In this document: in pieces, positions 37,892-47,579 of the stretch
Layout of the letters: every line of letters begins with the position of its first letter
Numbering within the stretch: the stretch's first letter is position 1
From: Lycocorax pyrrhopterus obiensis
Lineage: Eukaryota; Chordata; Aves; Passeriformes; Paradisaeidae
Reading direction: 5' to 3'
Length of the DNA stretch: 64,000 nt
Assembly (NCBI GenBank): GCA_014706295.1
Contig: JACSVZ010000022.1
Span: 4,296,830-4,360,829, forward strand
The notes under the pieces: generated by a model
Database searches by the model: none
What the model was told of the DNA's origin: nothing
The model's input: the letters and a program-made list of their open reading frames with translations, nothing else
Made by a program: the position numbers and the translations under genes

Positions 37892-38533
37892 TGTCTTGGG
37901 GTGACTCTATCATGTGTATCCCCTATCATGCTCTATGCCCAAAAAGTAATATTGTGCCTTTTCTGTGCCTTTAAACTGAGCTGGAGAAAAGAAAAAAACC
38001 AAACGAACGTTTCAAAACAGTTTCTCAAGGACACAGAGATACACTCCTCTGCGTTCTCTGGCCGCAGGAGCACGGAGGGAGCACCCTGCTTGCTTTCTTC
38101 AGCCAGCGGTTTGGGGGTTTTTTTTCTTCTCTTCCCGGCGTGAGACGGAAAGCTGCATTTTGTTTCCTGGGACTTTGGTTTTTTCCCTTCTTCTCTTCTG
38201 GACTGTTCAACAACATCAGAACACATGGGGAGAATTTTTCCCCGAGGCTCGGGGGGTGGGCCCTCGCTGACCCAGCTCCGAGGAGGAGAGAGACCACACC
38301 TACAGAAGGACTCTGAAATCTTCCCAGGTTTCTCTCTATAGCGAGAGATTTCATTTCATTATTTAGCATTATTATCCTTTTCCTGTGTGTTTGTTAAATA
38401 AAATAGTTCTTATCTCATTCACTTTCCTTCGAGGAAAATATCTTTTTTTCCCCGAACCCTGTGGGTGGAAGGGTAGTTGTAACCTGGTTTCCTCTCAGAA
38501 GATATATTGCTAGATTTTGGCCAAACCAGCACA
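37892..38533 (+). repeat. 5' LTR of the ERV-L provirus
   Basis: It begins TGTCTTGGGG and ends CCAGCACA. AATAAA lies at 38397-38402, followed by a T-rich and G/T-rich stretch as expected for R-U5. A long T-run (ggggg followed by eight Ts near 38113) and a CT-rich block precede it. A convincing TATA box is not evident, so initiation may be TATA-less or use TTTAAA near 37971. Confidence 0.96.
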
Positions 38534-38542
38534 AATTCTTAT

Positions 38543-38565
38543 TGGCGTAGTCGGCAGGATTCGAA
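38543..38565 (+). promoter_or_regulatory. Primer-binding site complementary to tRNA-Ser
   Basis: Nine bases after the LTR the sequence TGGCGTAGTCGGCAGGAT, continuing five bases further, is an exact complement of the 3' end (with CCA) of the vertebrate serine tRNA of the AGA-anticodon type as I recall it: CCA, acceptor stem ...GACTACG and the T-arm ...TTCGAATCC. Mammalian ERV-L uses tRNA-Leu, so this marks a serine-primed lineage. Confidence 0.85.
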
Positions 38566-38641
38566 GGAAAGTGAAAAAACCTGTACTAATTACATTCTTG
38601 GTTTGAATTTAACTACTTTGTGTTGGGGTAAAGTAGTTACC

Positions 38642-40549
38642 ATGTTGGTTGAGTTCATAATGTCTCTCTGGCTGGATATACTCACATCTTTTTGGTCCCT
38701 AGGCTTGCTTGAGGTACTGGTGGTTTTTTGGTCCCTGTTTGCCTATCCACAACTTGGTCTGATCCTGTGGCTGATAAGACACTTTTACAGAGCAGGAGCA
38801 CGAATCCGGATTTCTATTTTGCTTTGCTCAGTGATAATGATTTATAAGAAGTCAACAGAGGTACAGGCAGTTGTTCAAAGCGTGTATGATAGGTCATTTC
38901 TCCGTCCTAACCCCAGTCCTAGTTTCAGTAGCCTGTTCTGGGAGTTTACTGGTAATTGCACTCAGTTTGTTAGAAGAGGAGGAGATGGGGTTTCCCAGAC
39001 TTTCATCTCCCTCCCCTTTAAATTTGATACATTATCTTTTGAGAAGGTTCAGTTTCCCCTGGATGTTAAAGAGACCACCCTCCTAGTATTTAATCTGGTA
39101 GTCTTCCTCTATATGGTTTGCAGCTTGTCTAGAATGAGGGCTCAGATTTCCAGGGTGACTGAGGAGACACCTGTCCCAGAGGTGGAAAATCCTGAGTGGG
39201 GTGGAGAATGGGAGGATATGGGCCAAATCCTGAAGAAATTCTCTGACCCGATAATTTGCAATTACCCCCCTGAACAAATTCAGAACCCAGCTGAGGTGGG
39301 GAAATATCTGAAAGAGAAATACAATGACAATTCTAATGAGAAACAGCTCATCGCAATATGCTGGGCCTTGGCATATGCCTATCGCACACTGCTGGGTACT
39401 GTAGAGCAGCAGATAAAGGCAGAGGGGCAGGAAGATAAACCAGCAGACACCCCAGTCACTCAGGCTGCAGCCAAACAAGAGGGAGACACTAAGCCATTGA
39501 CAGTTGCTCCTGTCACGAGGAAAAAGCACACAACCAAAACCGATCGCCCAGTGAAAGATGATGATGATGCAGGGGAAGGAACCTCAAAACCACCAACTGA
39601 CTCAGGCACAGAAACCATTACTGAGTCCCTGTCCATAAAGGACCTTCACAGCCTAAGAAAGGACTACACCCGACGGTCTAATGAATCCATAATAAGTTGG
39701 ATGGTCCGTATTTGGGATGCTGCAGGTGATGATGTAATGCTGGACGGCGCTGAAGCGAGGCATTTGGGATCCCTGTCACGTGATCCAGCTATTGACCAAA
39801 GGATGATAAGGGAGGCTGACTCTGCCAGTGTCTGGAGACGGCTCTTGAGTGGTGTAAGAGAGAGATATCTGTGTGCAGATGATCTCTATATGCAGCAAAC
39901 CCAGTGGAAGACCATTGAACAAGGGATTCAATGCCTGAGAGAACTAGGGGTGGTAGAGGTTGTCTTCACAGATGACCCAGGATTGAGAAGTCCAGACCGG
40001 GCCAGAGTTGGTCCTTTCATGTGGCGAAAGCTCATACAGCTTGGGCCATCAGAATATAAGTCTGCTTTAGCACTGATGAAACCAGATTACGGTGCAAATG
40101 AGACCGTGCAGGATATGGCAACGAAGCTCCGAGTATATGCAGACTCTGTGCATGGCCCAACACATGCAAAGATCGCAGCTGTAGAAACACGTGTGCAGAA
40201 TTTGGAAGACAGTATGAAGACGAATTTCCAGGAACTCAAGAAGGAGATGAAAGAGATGAAAGAGGGCTTTCTCCAAACCTCAGCAGTACAGATCCGAGAT
40301 TCTGATACCCAACGAGGACGTTCCCTAGAGAGAAGGTACATCCCACGAAGTGAGCTATGGAAATTCCTGTGTGACAGTGGGGAAGACATGAGGAAGTGGG
40401 GTCCACAGCCCACTTCTGCTCTAGCAGCACGAGTGCACGAATTAAAGGAGCACAAGTCTCAGAAAGGAAATTTTACCAAAAAGAAAGTAGCTCCAGTTGC
40501 CCGTAGCCAATCTGCCGGAAATGATAGAAAGAAGGATAACCAGAATTAG
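38642..40549 (+). CDS. gag: ERV-L gag with hydrophobic N-terminus
   Basis: 635 codons, uninterrupted. The frame is open from 38507, but that ATG is in the LTR and the primer site follows it, so 38642 is chosen. Residues 5-45 and 57-68 are strongly hydrophobic, Asn105 is in an N-glycosylation sequon, and residues 145-162 form another membrane-like segment followed by basic residues (SRMRAQ). An acidic and Pro-rich linker comes next, then a capsid-like helical region (about 345-500), a predicted coiled coil (about 513-543) and a Lys/Arg-rich tail. No Cys-His zinc knuckle is present. The terminator TAG (40547-40549) is in frame with pol, which suggests stop-codon readthrough, as in some retroviruses. 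Confidence 0.85.
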   Translation: MLVEFIMSLWLDILTSFWSLGLLEVLVVFWSLFAYPQLGLILWLIRHFYRAGARIRISILLCSVIMIYKKSTEVQAVVQSVYDRSFLRPNPSPSFSSLFWEFTGNCTQFVRRGGDGVSQTFISLPFKFDTLSFEKVQFPLDVKETTLLVFNLVVFLYMVCSLSRMRAQISRVTEETPVPEVENPEWGGEWEDMGQILKKFSDPIICNYPPEQIQNPAEVGKYLKEKYNDNSNEKQLIAICWALAYAYRTLLGTVEQQIKAEGQEDKPADTPVTQAAAKQEGDTKPLTVAPVTRKKHTTKTDRPVKDDDDAGEGTSKPPTDSGTETITESLSIKDLHSLRKDYTRRSNESIISWMVRIWDAAGDDVMLDGAEARHLGSLSRDPAIDQRMIREADSASVWRRLLSGVRERYLCADDLYMQQTQWKTIEQGIQCLRELGVVEVVFTDDPGLRSPDRARVGPFMWRKLIQLGPSEYKSALALMKPDYGANETVQDMATKLRVYADSVHGPTHAKIAAVETRVQNLEDSMKTNFQELKKEMKEMKEGFLQTSAVQIRDSDTQRGRSLERRYIPRSELWKFLCDSGEDMRKWGPQPTSALAARVHELKEHKSQKGNFTKKKVAPVARSQSAGNDRKKDNQN

Positions 40550-43500
40550 AGGGGCCCTGCCTCTAACCAGGTAGAGGCTAGGGAAAACCGTATTTTTTGG
40601 ACTGTGTAGATTCGTTGGCCTGGTACATCAGAACCACAAAAATATGATGCTTTGGTTGACACTGGTGCGCAGTGCACAATAATCCCATCGCAACATGTGG
40701 GGGTAGAATCTGTTTCTATTACTGGTTTAACAGGTGGGTCACAAAATTTGACCCTAGTAGAAGCTGAGGTGAGCCTAACTGGAAATGAGTGGAAGAAACA
40801 TTTCATTGTGACTGGCCCAGAGGCCCCATGCATTTTGGGCATAGACTTCCTCCAAGGAGGGCATTTCAGAGACCCAAAGGGACTCAAGTGGGCTTTTGGA
40901 ATAGCTGCTGTAGAGACAGAGGGCATCAGGCAATTGAATACCTTGCCTGGACTATCAGAGAACCCATCTGCAGTAGGCCTTCTGAAGGAAGAGGAACAAA
41001 GAGTACCAATTGCTACCTCGACAGTGCATCGCCGACAGTACCGGACAACTCGAGATGCTGTGATTCCCATCCACAAGATGATCCGTGACTTGGAGAGCCA
41101 AGGGGTGATTAGCAAAACCCACTCACCCTTCAACAGCCCCATCTGGCCTGTGCGCAAGTCTGATGGGGAATGGAGATTGACTGTGGACTATCGTGCCTTG
41201 AATGAAGTGACCCCACCACTGAGCGCTGCCGTGCCGGACATATTGGAGCTCCAGTATGAGCTGGAGTCCAAAGCAGCGAAGTGGTACGCCACCATTGACA
41301 TTGCCAACGCCTTCTTCTCCATTCCTCTGGCAGCAGAGTGCAGGCCACAGTTTGCCTTCACTTGGAGGGGCGTGCAGTACACCTGGAATCGATTGCCCCA
41401 GGGGTGGAAGCACAGTCCCACGATCTGCCATGGACTAATCCAGGCTGCACTGGAAAGGGGTGAGGCTCCAGAACATCTGCAGTACATTGATGACATCATT
41501 GTGTGGGGGAACACCGCAGCAGAGGTGTTCGAGAAAGGAGAGAAAATCATCCAGATTCTCCTAGAAGCTGGTTTTGCCATCAAGAAGAGCAAAGTCAAGA
41601 GACCTGCTCGAGAGATCCAATTCCTGGGAGTGAAATGGCAAGATGGACGACGTCAAATTCCCACTGAGGTCGTCAATAAGATCACAGCAATGTCTCCACC
41701 AACTAACAAGAAGGAAACACAAGCTTTCCTAGGCGTCATAGGCTTTTGGAGAATGCATATTCCTGAATATAGCCAGATTGTGAGTCCTCTCTACGTGGTT
41801 ACCCGCAAGAAGAACAATTTCCACTGGGGCCCTGAACAGCAACAAGCCTTTGCCCAGATCAAGCAGGAAATTGCTCATGCGGTAGCCCTTGGCCCAGTCA
41901 GGACAGGACCAAGAGTGAAGAACGTGCTCTACTCTGCAGCTGGGAGCCATGGTCTGTCCTGGAGCCTTTGGCAGAAGGTGTCTGATGAGACTCGAGGCCG
42001 ACCACTGGGATTCTGGAGTCGAAGCTACAGAGGGTCTGAAGCCAACTACACCCCAACAGAGAAGGAAATCTTGGCCGCCTATGAAAGAATCCAAGCTGCC
42101 TCAGAGGTAATCGGCACTAAAGCACAGCTCCTCCTGGCACCCCGGCTACCGGTGCTGGGGTGGATGTTCAAAGCAGAGGTTCCCTCTACCCACCATGCCA
42201 CCAATGCCACATGGAGCAAGTGGATTGCTCTCATCACACAGCGCGCCCGTATTAGAAAACTGAATCGCCCTGGGATTTTGGAAATAATTACAAATTGGCC
42301 TGAAGGTGAAAACTTTGGTCTCAGTGACGAGGATGAACAAGAACAAGTGACACGTGCTGAAGAAGCTCCACCGTACAACCAACTGCCAGCAGAAGACACA
42401 TGCTATGCTCTTTTCACCGATGGTTCTTGTCGCATTGTAGGGATGAAACGAAAGTGGAAAGCAGCCGTATGGAGTCCCACACGCCAGGTTGCAGAAGCTA
42501 TTGAAGGAGAAGGTGGATCAAGCCAACTTGCTGAACTCAAAGCTGTTCAACTAGCCCTGGACATTGCTGAAAAAAAGGAGTGGCCAAAGCTCTACCTCTA
42601 TACTGATTCGTGGATGGTAGCCAATGCTCTGTGGGGATGGCTGGAAAAGTGAGAAAAGACTAATTGGCAGCGTAGGGGAAAACTCATCTGGGCTGCTGAA
42701 GAGTGGAAAGACATTGCTGCCCGGGTGAAAAAGCTGCTCGTAAAAGTCCGCCATGTAGATGCTCATGTCCCCAAGAGTAGGGCTAATGAAGAACATCGAA
42801 ACAACGAACAGGTAGATCAGGCTGCAAAGATAGAGGTGTCACAGACAGACTTAGATTGGAAACACAAGGGAGAGTTGTTCCTAGCTCGATGGGCCCATGA
42901 TGCCTCAGGTCATCAAGGCAGAGATGCCACCTATAAGTGGGCACGAGACCGAGGGGTAGATCTAACCATGGACAGTATCTCCCAGGTGATCCATGACTGT
43001 GAGACATGCGCTGCAATCAAGCAGGCCAAGCGAGTGAAACCCCTATGGTACGGTGGGCGATGGTCCAAATACAAGTATGGGAAGGCCTGGCAGATTGATT
43101 ACATCACACTGCCTCAAACACGACAAGGCAAGCGCTACGTGCTCACAATGGTAGAAGCCACCACTGGATGGCTGGAGACCTACCCTGTGCCTCATGCTAC
43201 TGCCCGGAACACCATCCTGGGCCTTGAAAAACAAGTCCTTTGGAGACATGGTACCCCTGAGAGAATCGAATCTGATAATGGGACTCACTTCAAGAACAGC
43301 CTTATAAACACCTGGGCTAGAGAACACGGCATTGAGTGGGTGTACCATATCCCTTACCATGCACCAGCAGCTGGGAAAGTGGAACGGTGCAACGGATTGT
43401 TGAAAACCACCTTGAAGGCACTGGGTGGGGGAACTTTCAAAAATTGGGAACAGCATCTAGCAAAGGCCACTTGGTTAGTCAACACTCGGGGTTCCACCAA

Positions 43501-43732
43501 TAGGGCTGGTCCAGCCCAATCTGAATCCCTGCACACAGTAGATGGAGACAAGGTTCCAGTAGTGCATGCCAGGGGACTGTTAGGAAAGACTGTTTGGGTT
43601 AATTCTGCCTTGAGTACAGACAAACCCGTCCGTGGGGTTGTCTTTGCTCAGGGACCTGGTTGCACATGGTGGGTAATGCAGAGAGATGGAACAACACGTT
43701 GTGTACCGCAGGGAGATCTGATTGTCGGGTGA
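40550..43732 (+). pseudogene. pol: ERV-L pro-pol, interrupted by two in-frame stops
   Basis: It is in the same frame as gag. Order: aspartic protease (DTGA, 40658-40669); reverse transcriptase with YIDD (41483-41494); RNase H with the TDGS box near 42415 and TDS near 42603; integrase with an HHCC zinc finger (about 42893-43020) and catalytic triad Asp (43097), Asp (43274), Glu (43382) at DD35E spacing. In-frame stops occur at TAG 40607-40609, just before the protease core, and TGA 42650-42652, within the RNase H to integrase stretch. Otherwise it is open, with no frameshift, consistent with young age. No dUTPase domain follows the integrase. Confidence 0.93.
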
Positions 43733-43878
43733 AAACCACATGTAATGTGAAATGCCTGTACACCACTGCTCGCTGAGTGTCACTGTCACTGTTTGTACAT
43801 AGCTGTATATAAGTATTAACGTGTGTATGTGTAGAGTTAGAATATATTAATTTGGGCATTGAGCCGATGATATGGGAT
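43733..43878 (+). other. Short pol-to-LTR spacer without env
   Basis: Only about 150 bp separate the pol terminator from the 3' LTR, with no room for an envelope gene. The spacer is A/T-rich and has short TG runs. This is the layout of env-less ERV-L elements that spread within the cell. Confidence 0.9.
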
Positions 43879-43889
43879 AAGGGGTGGAA
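43879..43889 (+). promoter_or_regulatory. Polypurine tract
   Basis: The purine-rich run aaggggtggaa, broken by a single T, lies immediately before TGTCTTGG of the 3' LTR. This is where plus-strand DNA synthesis of retroviruses is primed. Confidence 0.8.
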
Positions 43890-44532
43890 TGTCTTGGGGT
43901 GACTCTATCATGTGTATCCCCTATCATGCTCTATGCCCAAAAAGTAATATTGTGCCTTTTCTGTGCCTTTAAACTGAGCTGGAGAAAAGAAAAAAACCAA
44001 ACGAACGTTTCAAAACAGTTTCCCAAGGACACAGAGATTACACTCCTCTGCGTTCTCTGGCCGCAGGAGCACGGAGGGAGCACCCTGCTTGCTTTCTTCA
44101 GCCAGCGGTTTGGGGGTTTTTTTTCTTCTCTTCCCGGCGTGAGACGGAAAGCTGCATTTTGTTTCCTGGGACTTTGGTTTTTTCCCTTCTTCTCTTCTGG
44201 ACTGTTCAACAACATCAGAACACATCGGGAGAATTTTTCCCCGAGGCTCGGGGGGTGGGCCCTCGCCGACCCAGCTCCGAGGAGGAGAGAGACCACACCT
44301 ACAGAAGGACTCTGAAATCTTCCCAGGTTTCTCTCTATAGCGAGAGATTTCATTTCATTATTTAGCATTATTATCCTTTTCCTGTGTGTTTGTTAAATAA
44401 AATAGTTCTTATCTCATTCACTTTCCTTCGAGGAAAATATCTTTTTTTCCCCGAACCCTGTGGGTGGAAGGGTAGTTGTAACCTGGTTTCCTCTCAGAAG
44501 ATATATTGCTAGATTTTGGCCAAACCAGCACA
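43890..44532 (+). repeat. 3' LTR of the ERV-L provirus
   Basis: Identical to the 5' LTR except for three substitutions and one extra T. AATAAA is at 44396-44401. It ends CCAGCACA, directly followed by the AGGGC duplication. Confidence 0.96.
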
Positions 44533-44537
44533 AGGGC
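44533..44537. repeat. Right target-site duplication AGGGC
   Basis: Matches 37887-37891 exactly. Confidence 0.95.
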
Positions 44538-45017
44538 TCAGCTCACATCGCTGAAAAGATGAGCTCTGCCACCAGCAAAGTTCTGAAGGTGTCAGATAAA
44601 ATGATGAACAGCCTTTACTCTGGTGAGAAATTGGTGTGGCTTTCAGTGAAAGAGAATCCAAAAACCAGGAAGGATAACAGCATTCACACATCCAACTGAG
44701 CAGGCACAGGAGTTTCTTACTTAATCTTTTTAAACATTGGCTTCAGCCAAACCACAGACAGCCTCACATTTTGTATCTGCACAACTTGCACAATCCCAGC
44801 AGAGCAACATTTCAGAAGGCAGCTATAAGCACTGAGCAGCTTATTCAGACTCAGGAAAGACAGGAAACTGTCTGGAAGACTTGGTTCAAGTCTTTTCCTC
44901 ACCTCCCACTCAGAATAACTTCACAGAAAAACAGTATCTGGGAGCCCCTGAGCTGGAGAAACATTGCAACTGAGTTGGGAGGGAATGGGAAGAGCAAACA
45001 CTCCAAAAATGCCTTAC
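44538..45017 (-). other. EIF6: EIF6 intron 4, donor-proximal part
   Basis: 480 bp of unique intron from the ERV to the donor 'gtaaggc' of exon 4 (minus strand). Removing the ERV and one duplication leaves an original intron of about 564 bp. Nothing else recognised. Confidence 0.8.
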
Positions 45018-45194
45018 CACGAGTGGGACCTGCAGCAAAGAAGACAGTTCATCCTGGTCATCGATTGAAGTTTTGGGGTGCACGATTCCTCCTTGATTAC
45101 TAAAAACACAGTAACTTCCTACCAGCACCTGGTCTGCTACTGTTTGTCTGAAAACCTCCACCTTGAGCACATCTGCCAAGATCTCTTCTGTCTC
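45018..45194 (-). CDS. EIF6: EIF6 coding exon 4
   Basis: A 177-bp exon, phase 0 at both ends. It encodes [59 protein letters not shown]. The adjacent Ser pair in DELSSLL corresponds to human Ser174/Ser175, sites of casein kinase 1 phosphorylation that affect nuclear export, and is conserved here. The acceptor is 'tttccatttgcag', the donor 'gtaagg'. Confidence 0.97.
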
Positions 45195-46444
45195 CTGCAA
45201 ATGGAAGGAGGATAAAGCCTTCAGCTAAACAGTATTGTGGAGTGGGAAGTCAAGGTATGCCTGCACACAGCCCTCAGCTGGGAGCCTCCCACACTGCACA
45301 GCCCACTGCAACCCAGCCATGGTAACACACAAAGCCAAGCCCCACACTCCACGTTCCCAGTTTCCTGTGTCACTATAAACACAAACTCATGCCTTTGCTG
45401 AGAAATGCACAAATCCACCCTTTCTGTTGGCAGTACATCACTTGTATCAATTCCCAGCAAACCAGTCCTCTTTGGCCCCAAACCACCGGGACAAAATGGT
45501 CTTACTCTTCTCATAACTTTAACAACTTCCTTCCTCTCCAGGTTTCATTGTGAATTATTTTGATTTCTCTCTCTCTGGCCATCTGACTGTACTTTTTACA
45601 CTTTTTAAAAACATACAGTGCAAAGCCTTCTCCCATCCCCTTTTTCCCTTTGCACTCCTGCCACCAAGTCCCATCTCTTCATCACCTTTAGCAGAAGCTG
45701 GAAGCAAACACTGTCAGGACCTGCAGCCACACAACACATCACTCTCAGTGCTGTTAAGATATCCGTTCTCAGACATAAAATAGGAGGGCTTTGTCTCCTC
45801 TGCCCTTATTTTAAACTCTCATACAAGAACCTTTTATTTTTCTTTCAGACCCCTGTAATCACGCACATCCATGGTCTCTTTCAGCTATGACACGCTCTGG
45901 CTCCCTCAGCTGTAGCTTGTAAGTCCTTCTGTGGTCCTCACTGCACTCCTCCTTACACTCATTACTAGACCCGTGCACACTCTAATTCACTCAATTTTAT
46001 GCACACAAAGCAAACTGCACCCAATGATCACTGAATCACAGAATGGTTTGGGTTGGAGGGACCTTAAAACTCATCTCATTCCACCCCCTGCCATGGGCAG
46101 GGACACCTTCTACTAAACCAGGTTGCTCCAAGCCCCGTCCAGCCTGGCCTTGGACACTTCCAGGGGTGGGGCTTGGAGCTTCTCCGGGCACCCTGTGCCA
46201 GGACCTCACCACCCTCACAGGGAAGAACTTCCTATCCCACTTCCCAATATCCCATCTAGCCCTGCCCTCTGGCAGTGGGAAGCCATTCCCCCTTGTCCTG
46301 TCCCATTATACACATGACTCCCCACTCCTTCCCTTCTCCAGAGCACATTGACCACAGCTGAGCCAGAGAGAACAGTTCCAGCTGCAGCCTGGGCAGCACT
46401 TCCCAGCCCCACTTTGAACGTGGAAGTGTCCCAGAGCCCCGTAC
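45195..46444 (-). other. EIF6: EIF6 intron 3 with CR1
   Basis: A 1.25-kb intron. Its exon-3-proximal third is a CR1 in the same orientation as EIF6 (46029-46400), ending close to the donor at 46444. The remainder is unique. Confidence 0.85.
46029..46400 (-). repeat. CR1 LINE 3' end
   Basis: The plus strand shows the reverse complement of a CR1 terminus: 'gaatcacagaatggtttggg', 'ttggagggaccttaaaac', 'ccatgggcagggacacctt', 'actaaaccaggttgctcc', 'aagccccgtccagcctggcc', 'cctcaccaccctcacaggga', 'cccccttgtcctgtcccatt'. This is the best preserved CR1 in the window. The far boundary is uncertain by some tens of bases. Confidence 0.92.
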
Positions 46445-46620
46445 CCTGTCCAGATCTGGGTGAACCAGAGCCACGTAGTCATTGCACGTGGTGACATTGC
46501 CCAGGGCTGACAGCCGCTCCTCCACACGCTGGATCCGCACGGAATCCGGGAGGCTGTTGCGGATGTGCTGAAGCTCTTGGTCTGTCGTGCTGCTCGGGAC
46601 CAGCAGCCCATGTCTGTTCC
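46445..46620 (-). CDS. EIF6: EIF6 coding exon 3
   Basis: A 176-bp exon beginning with two bases that complete Gly, ending on Arg, phase 0, donor 'gtacgg'. It encodes [58 protein letters not shown], almost identical to human eIF6 (SS for NN, S for T and R for Q are among the few changes). It forms the second and third pentein repeats. Confidence 0.97.
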
Positions 46621-47410
46621 CTAAAATGACAAAAGAAAATAGAATAGAATTAAAAGAATGTTTCCACGGGGTGCCCTAGCACTTTCCTGCTGTTCACACA
46701 TGGCTTGAGCTGCTCTTGCTCTGTGTGTTCCTTCCGAGCCCAGAATTCAGCCCAGGAGATTTAAAAATAACCTGCACCATAGGAAAAGAAAAACCAGGCT
46801 GAAGCACAGTGTGGGTGAATGGCACTGTCTTCACTCCCTTCTCCCTTCCAACAGGACTAAAGGAAGCCCAAGGCTCTCAGTGAGACACTTTACAAGGAAG
46901 TCTCCGTGCAGATACCATTTGCAGATCCTACAAAAGGCCCAGCTGCTACTGTTTGTGTGACTGTGGCAGCACGACTGAAGGGTTAAAGGAGCAAATAAGC
47001 AAGAAGCTGGTCTGACCTAAAAGGGTCTCACCAGGCAGAGACACGTGAAAGGCTTTTCCCTGACTTTCACATTCGGTAATGCCTCCCCCTGCCCGGGCTC
47101 TGCCCCCTCCCTGGGCCAGCACTGAGGAACAGCGGAGCTTCCCTGGCTCCGAAAGCCAACACTCCCCCCACCCCGGCTCCCGGGCGAGTCTCTGTTTCCC
47201 CTCTGCCCTTCACAGAAATCAGCCAGGTTAGAAAAGATCTTTGAGATCATCCTTCCTCCTCCTCCTCACACACTCGAGGCATTAAAACAACCCTCGAGGG
47301 CGAGGGGCGCTGCCCCACGGGCTCCCCGGCACGGCTCAGCCCCCGGTGCGGCTCCGACCGAACCCGCGACCTTTCCCGGAGCCTCCCAGGGCTCCTCCCG
47401 CCTCACGTAC
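46621..47410 (-). other. EIF6: EIF6 intron 2
   Basis: A 790-bp intron whose exon-2 end enters the CpG island. No repeat or gene recognised. Confidence 0.8.
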
Positions 47411-47496
47411 CCACACACATCCTGCCGATGATGCGGCAGCCGGCGATGGAGGCATGAACCACCGGGATGGTCCCGAAGAGCTCCCCCTCGAACACG
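47411..47496 (-). CDS. EIF6: EIF6 coding exon 2
   Basis: An 86-bp exon, acceptor 'cgctttgtctttgcag', donor 'gtacgt'. It encodes [20 protein letters not shown] and RIIGRMCVG. Human has Ser-Asp at the two residues that are Phe-Gly here (ELFGT); the rest is the same. Confidence 0.97.
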
Positions 47497-47579
47497 CTGC
47501 AAAGACAAAGCGCCGCGTCAGGGCCCCGCGGGGCCGCGGGCAGGGCCGGGCAGGGCCGGACCGCGCCGGGCCCCCTCAC
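47497..47579 (-). other. EIF6: EIF6 intron 1 (between coding exons)
   Basis: An 83-bp GC-rich mini-intron, donor 'gtgaggg', acceptor ending 'tttgcag'. It is close to the minimum length for efficient vertebrate splicing. Confidence 0.9.

Larger units (their letters stand above)
37892..44532 (+). mobile_element. Full-length env-less ERV-L provirus, antisense in EIF6
   Basis: A 6641-bp provirus: 5' LTR (642 bp), tRNA-Ser primer site, gag, pro-RT-RNase H-integrase, polypurine tract, 3' LTR (643 bp), flanked by AGGGC duplications. RT carries YIDD and the overall pol relates to class III (ERV-L) elements. The LTRs differ at three bases (38025/44023, 38227/44226, 38268/44267) and one inserted T near 44039, so the insertion is recent, on the order of one million years at a bird-like neutral rate (inference). 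There is no env and no dUTPase. Two nonsense codons besides the gag terminator interrupt pol, so this copy is probably not autonomous as it stands. Confidence 0.97.

Noticed and set aside
37901..38369. Open frames in both LTRs (also 43884-44368)
   Set aside because: They recur because the LTRs are identical and have no domain character; they are not genes.
38543..38565. A tRNA-Ser gene
   Set aside because: Only the complement of the 3' 23 bases including CCA is present, next to an LTR; this is a primer site, not a gene.
38507..38641. Upstream extension of gag from the ATG at 38507
   Set aside because: That ATG lies in the 5' LTR and the tRNA primer site is within the extension, so it is leader rather than coding sequence; 38642 is the first sensible start.
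43733..43889. Possible env gene after pol
   Set aside because: Only about 150 bp are available and no open frame or membrane protein is present.
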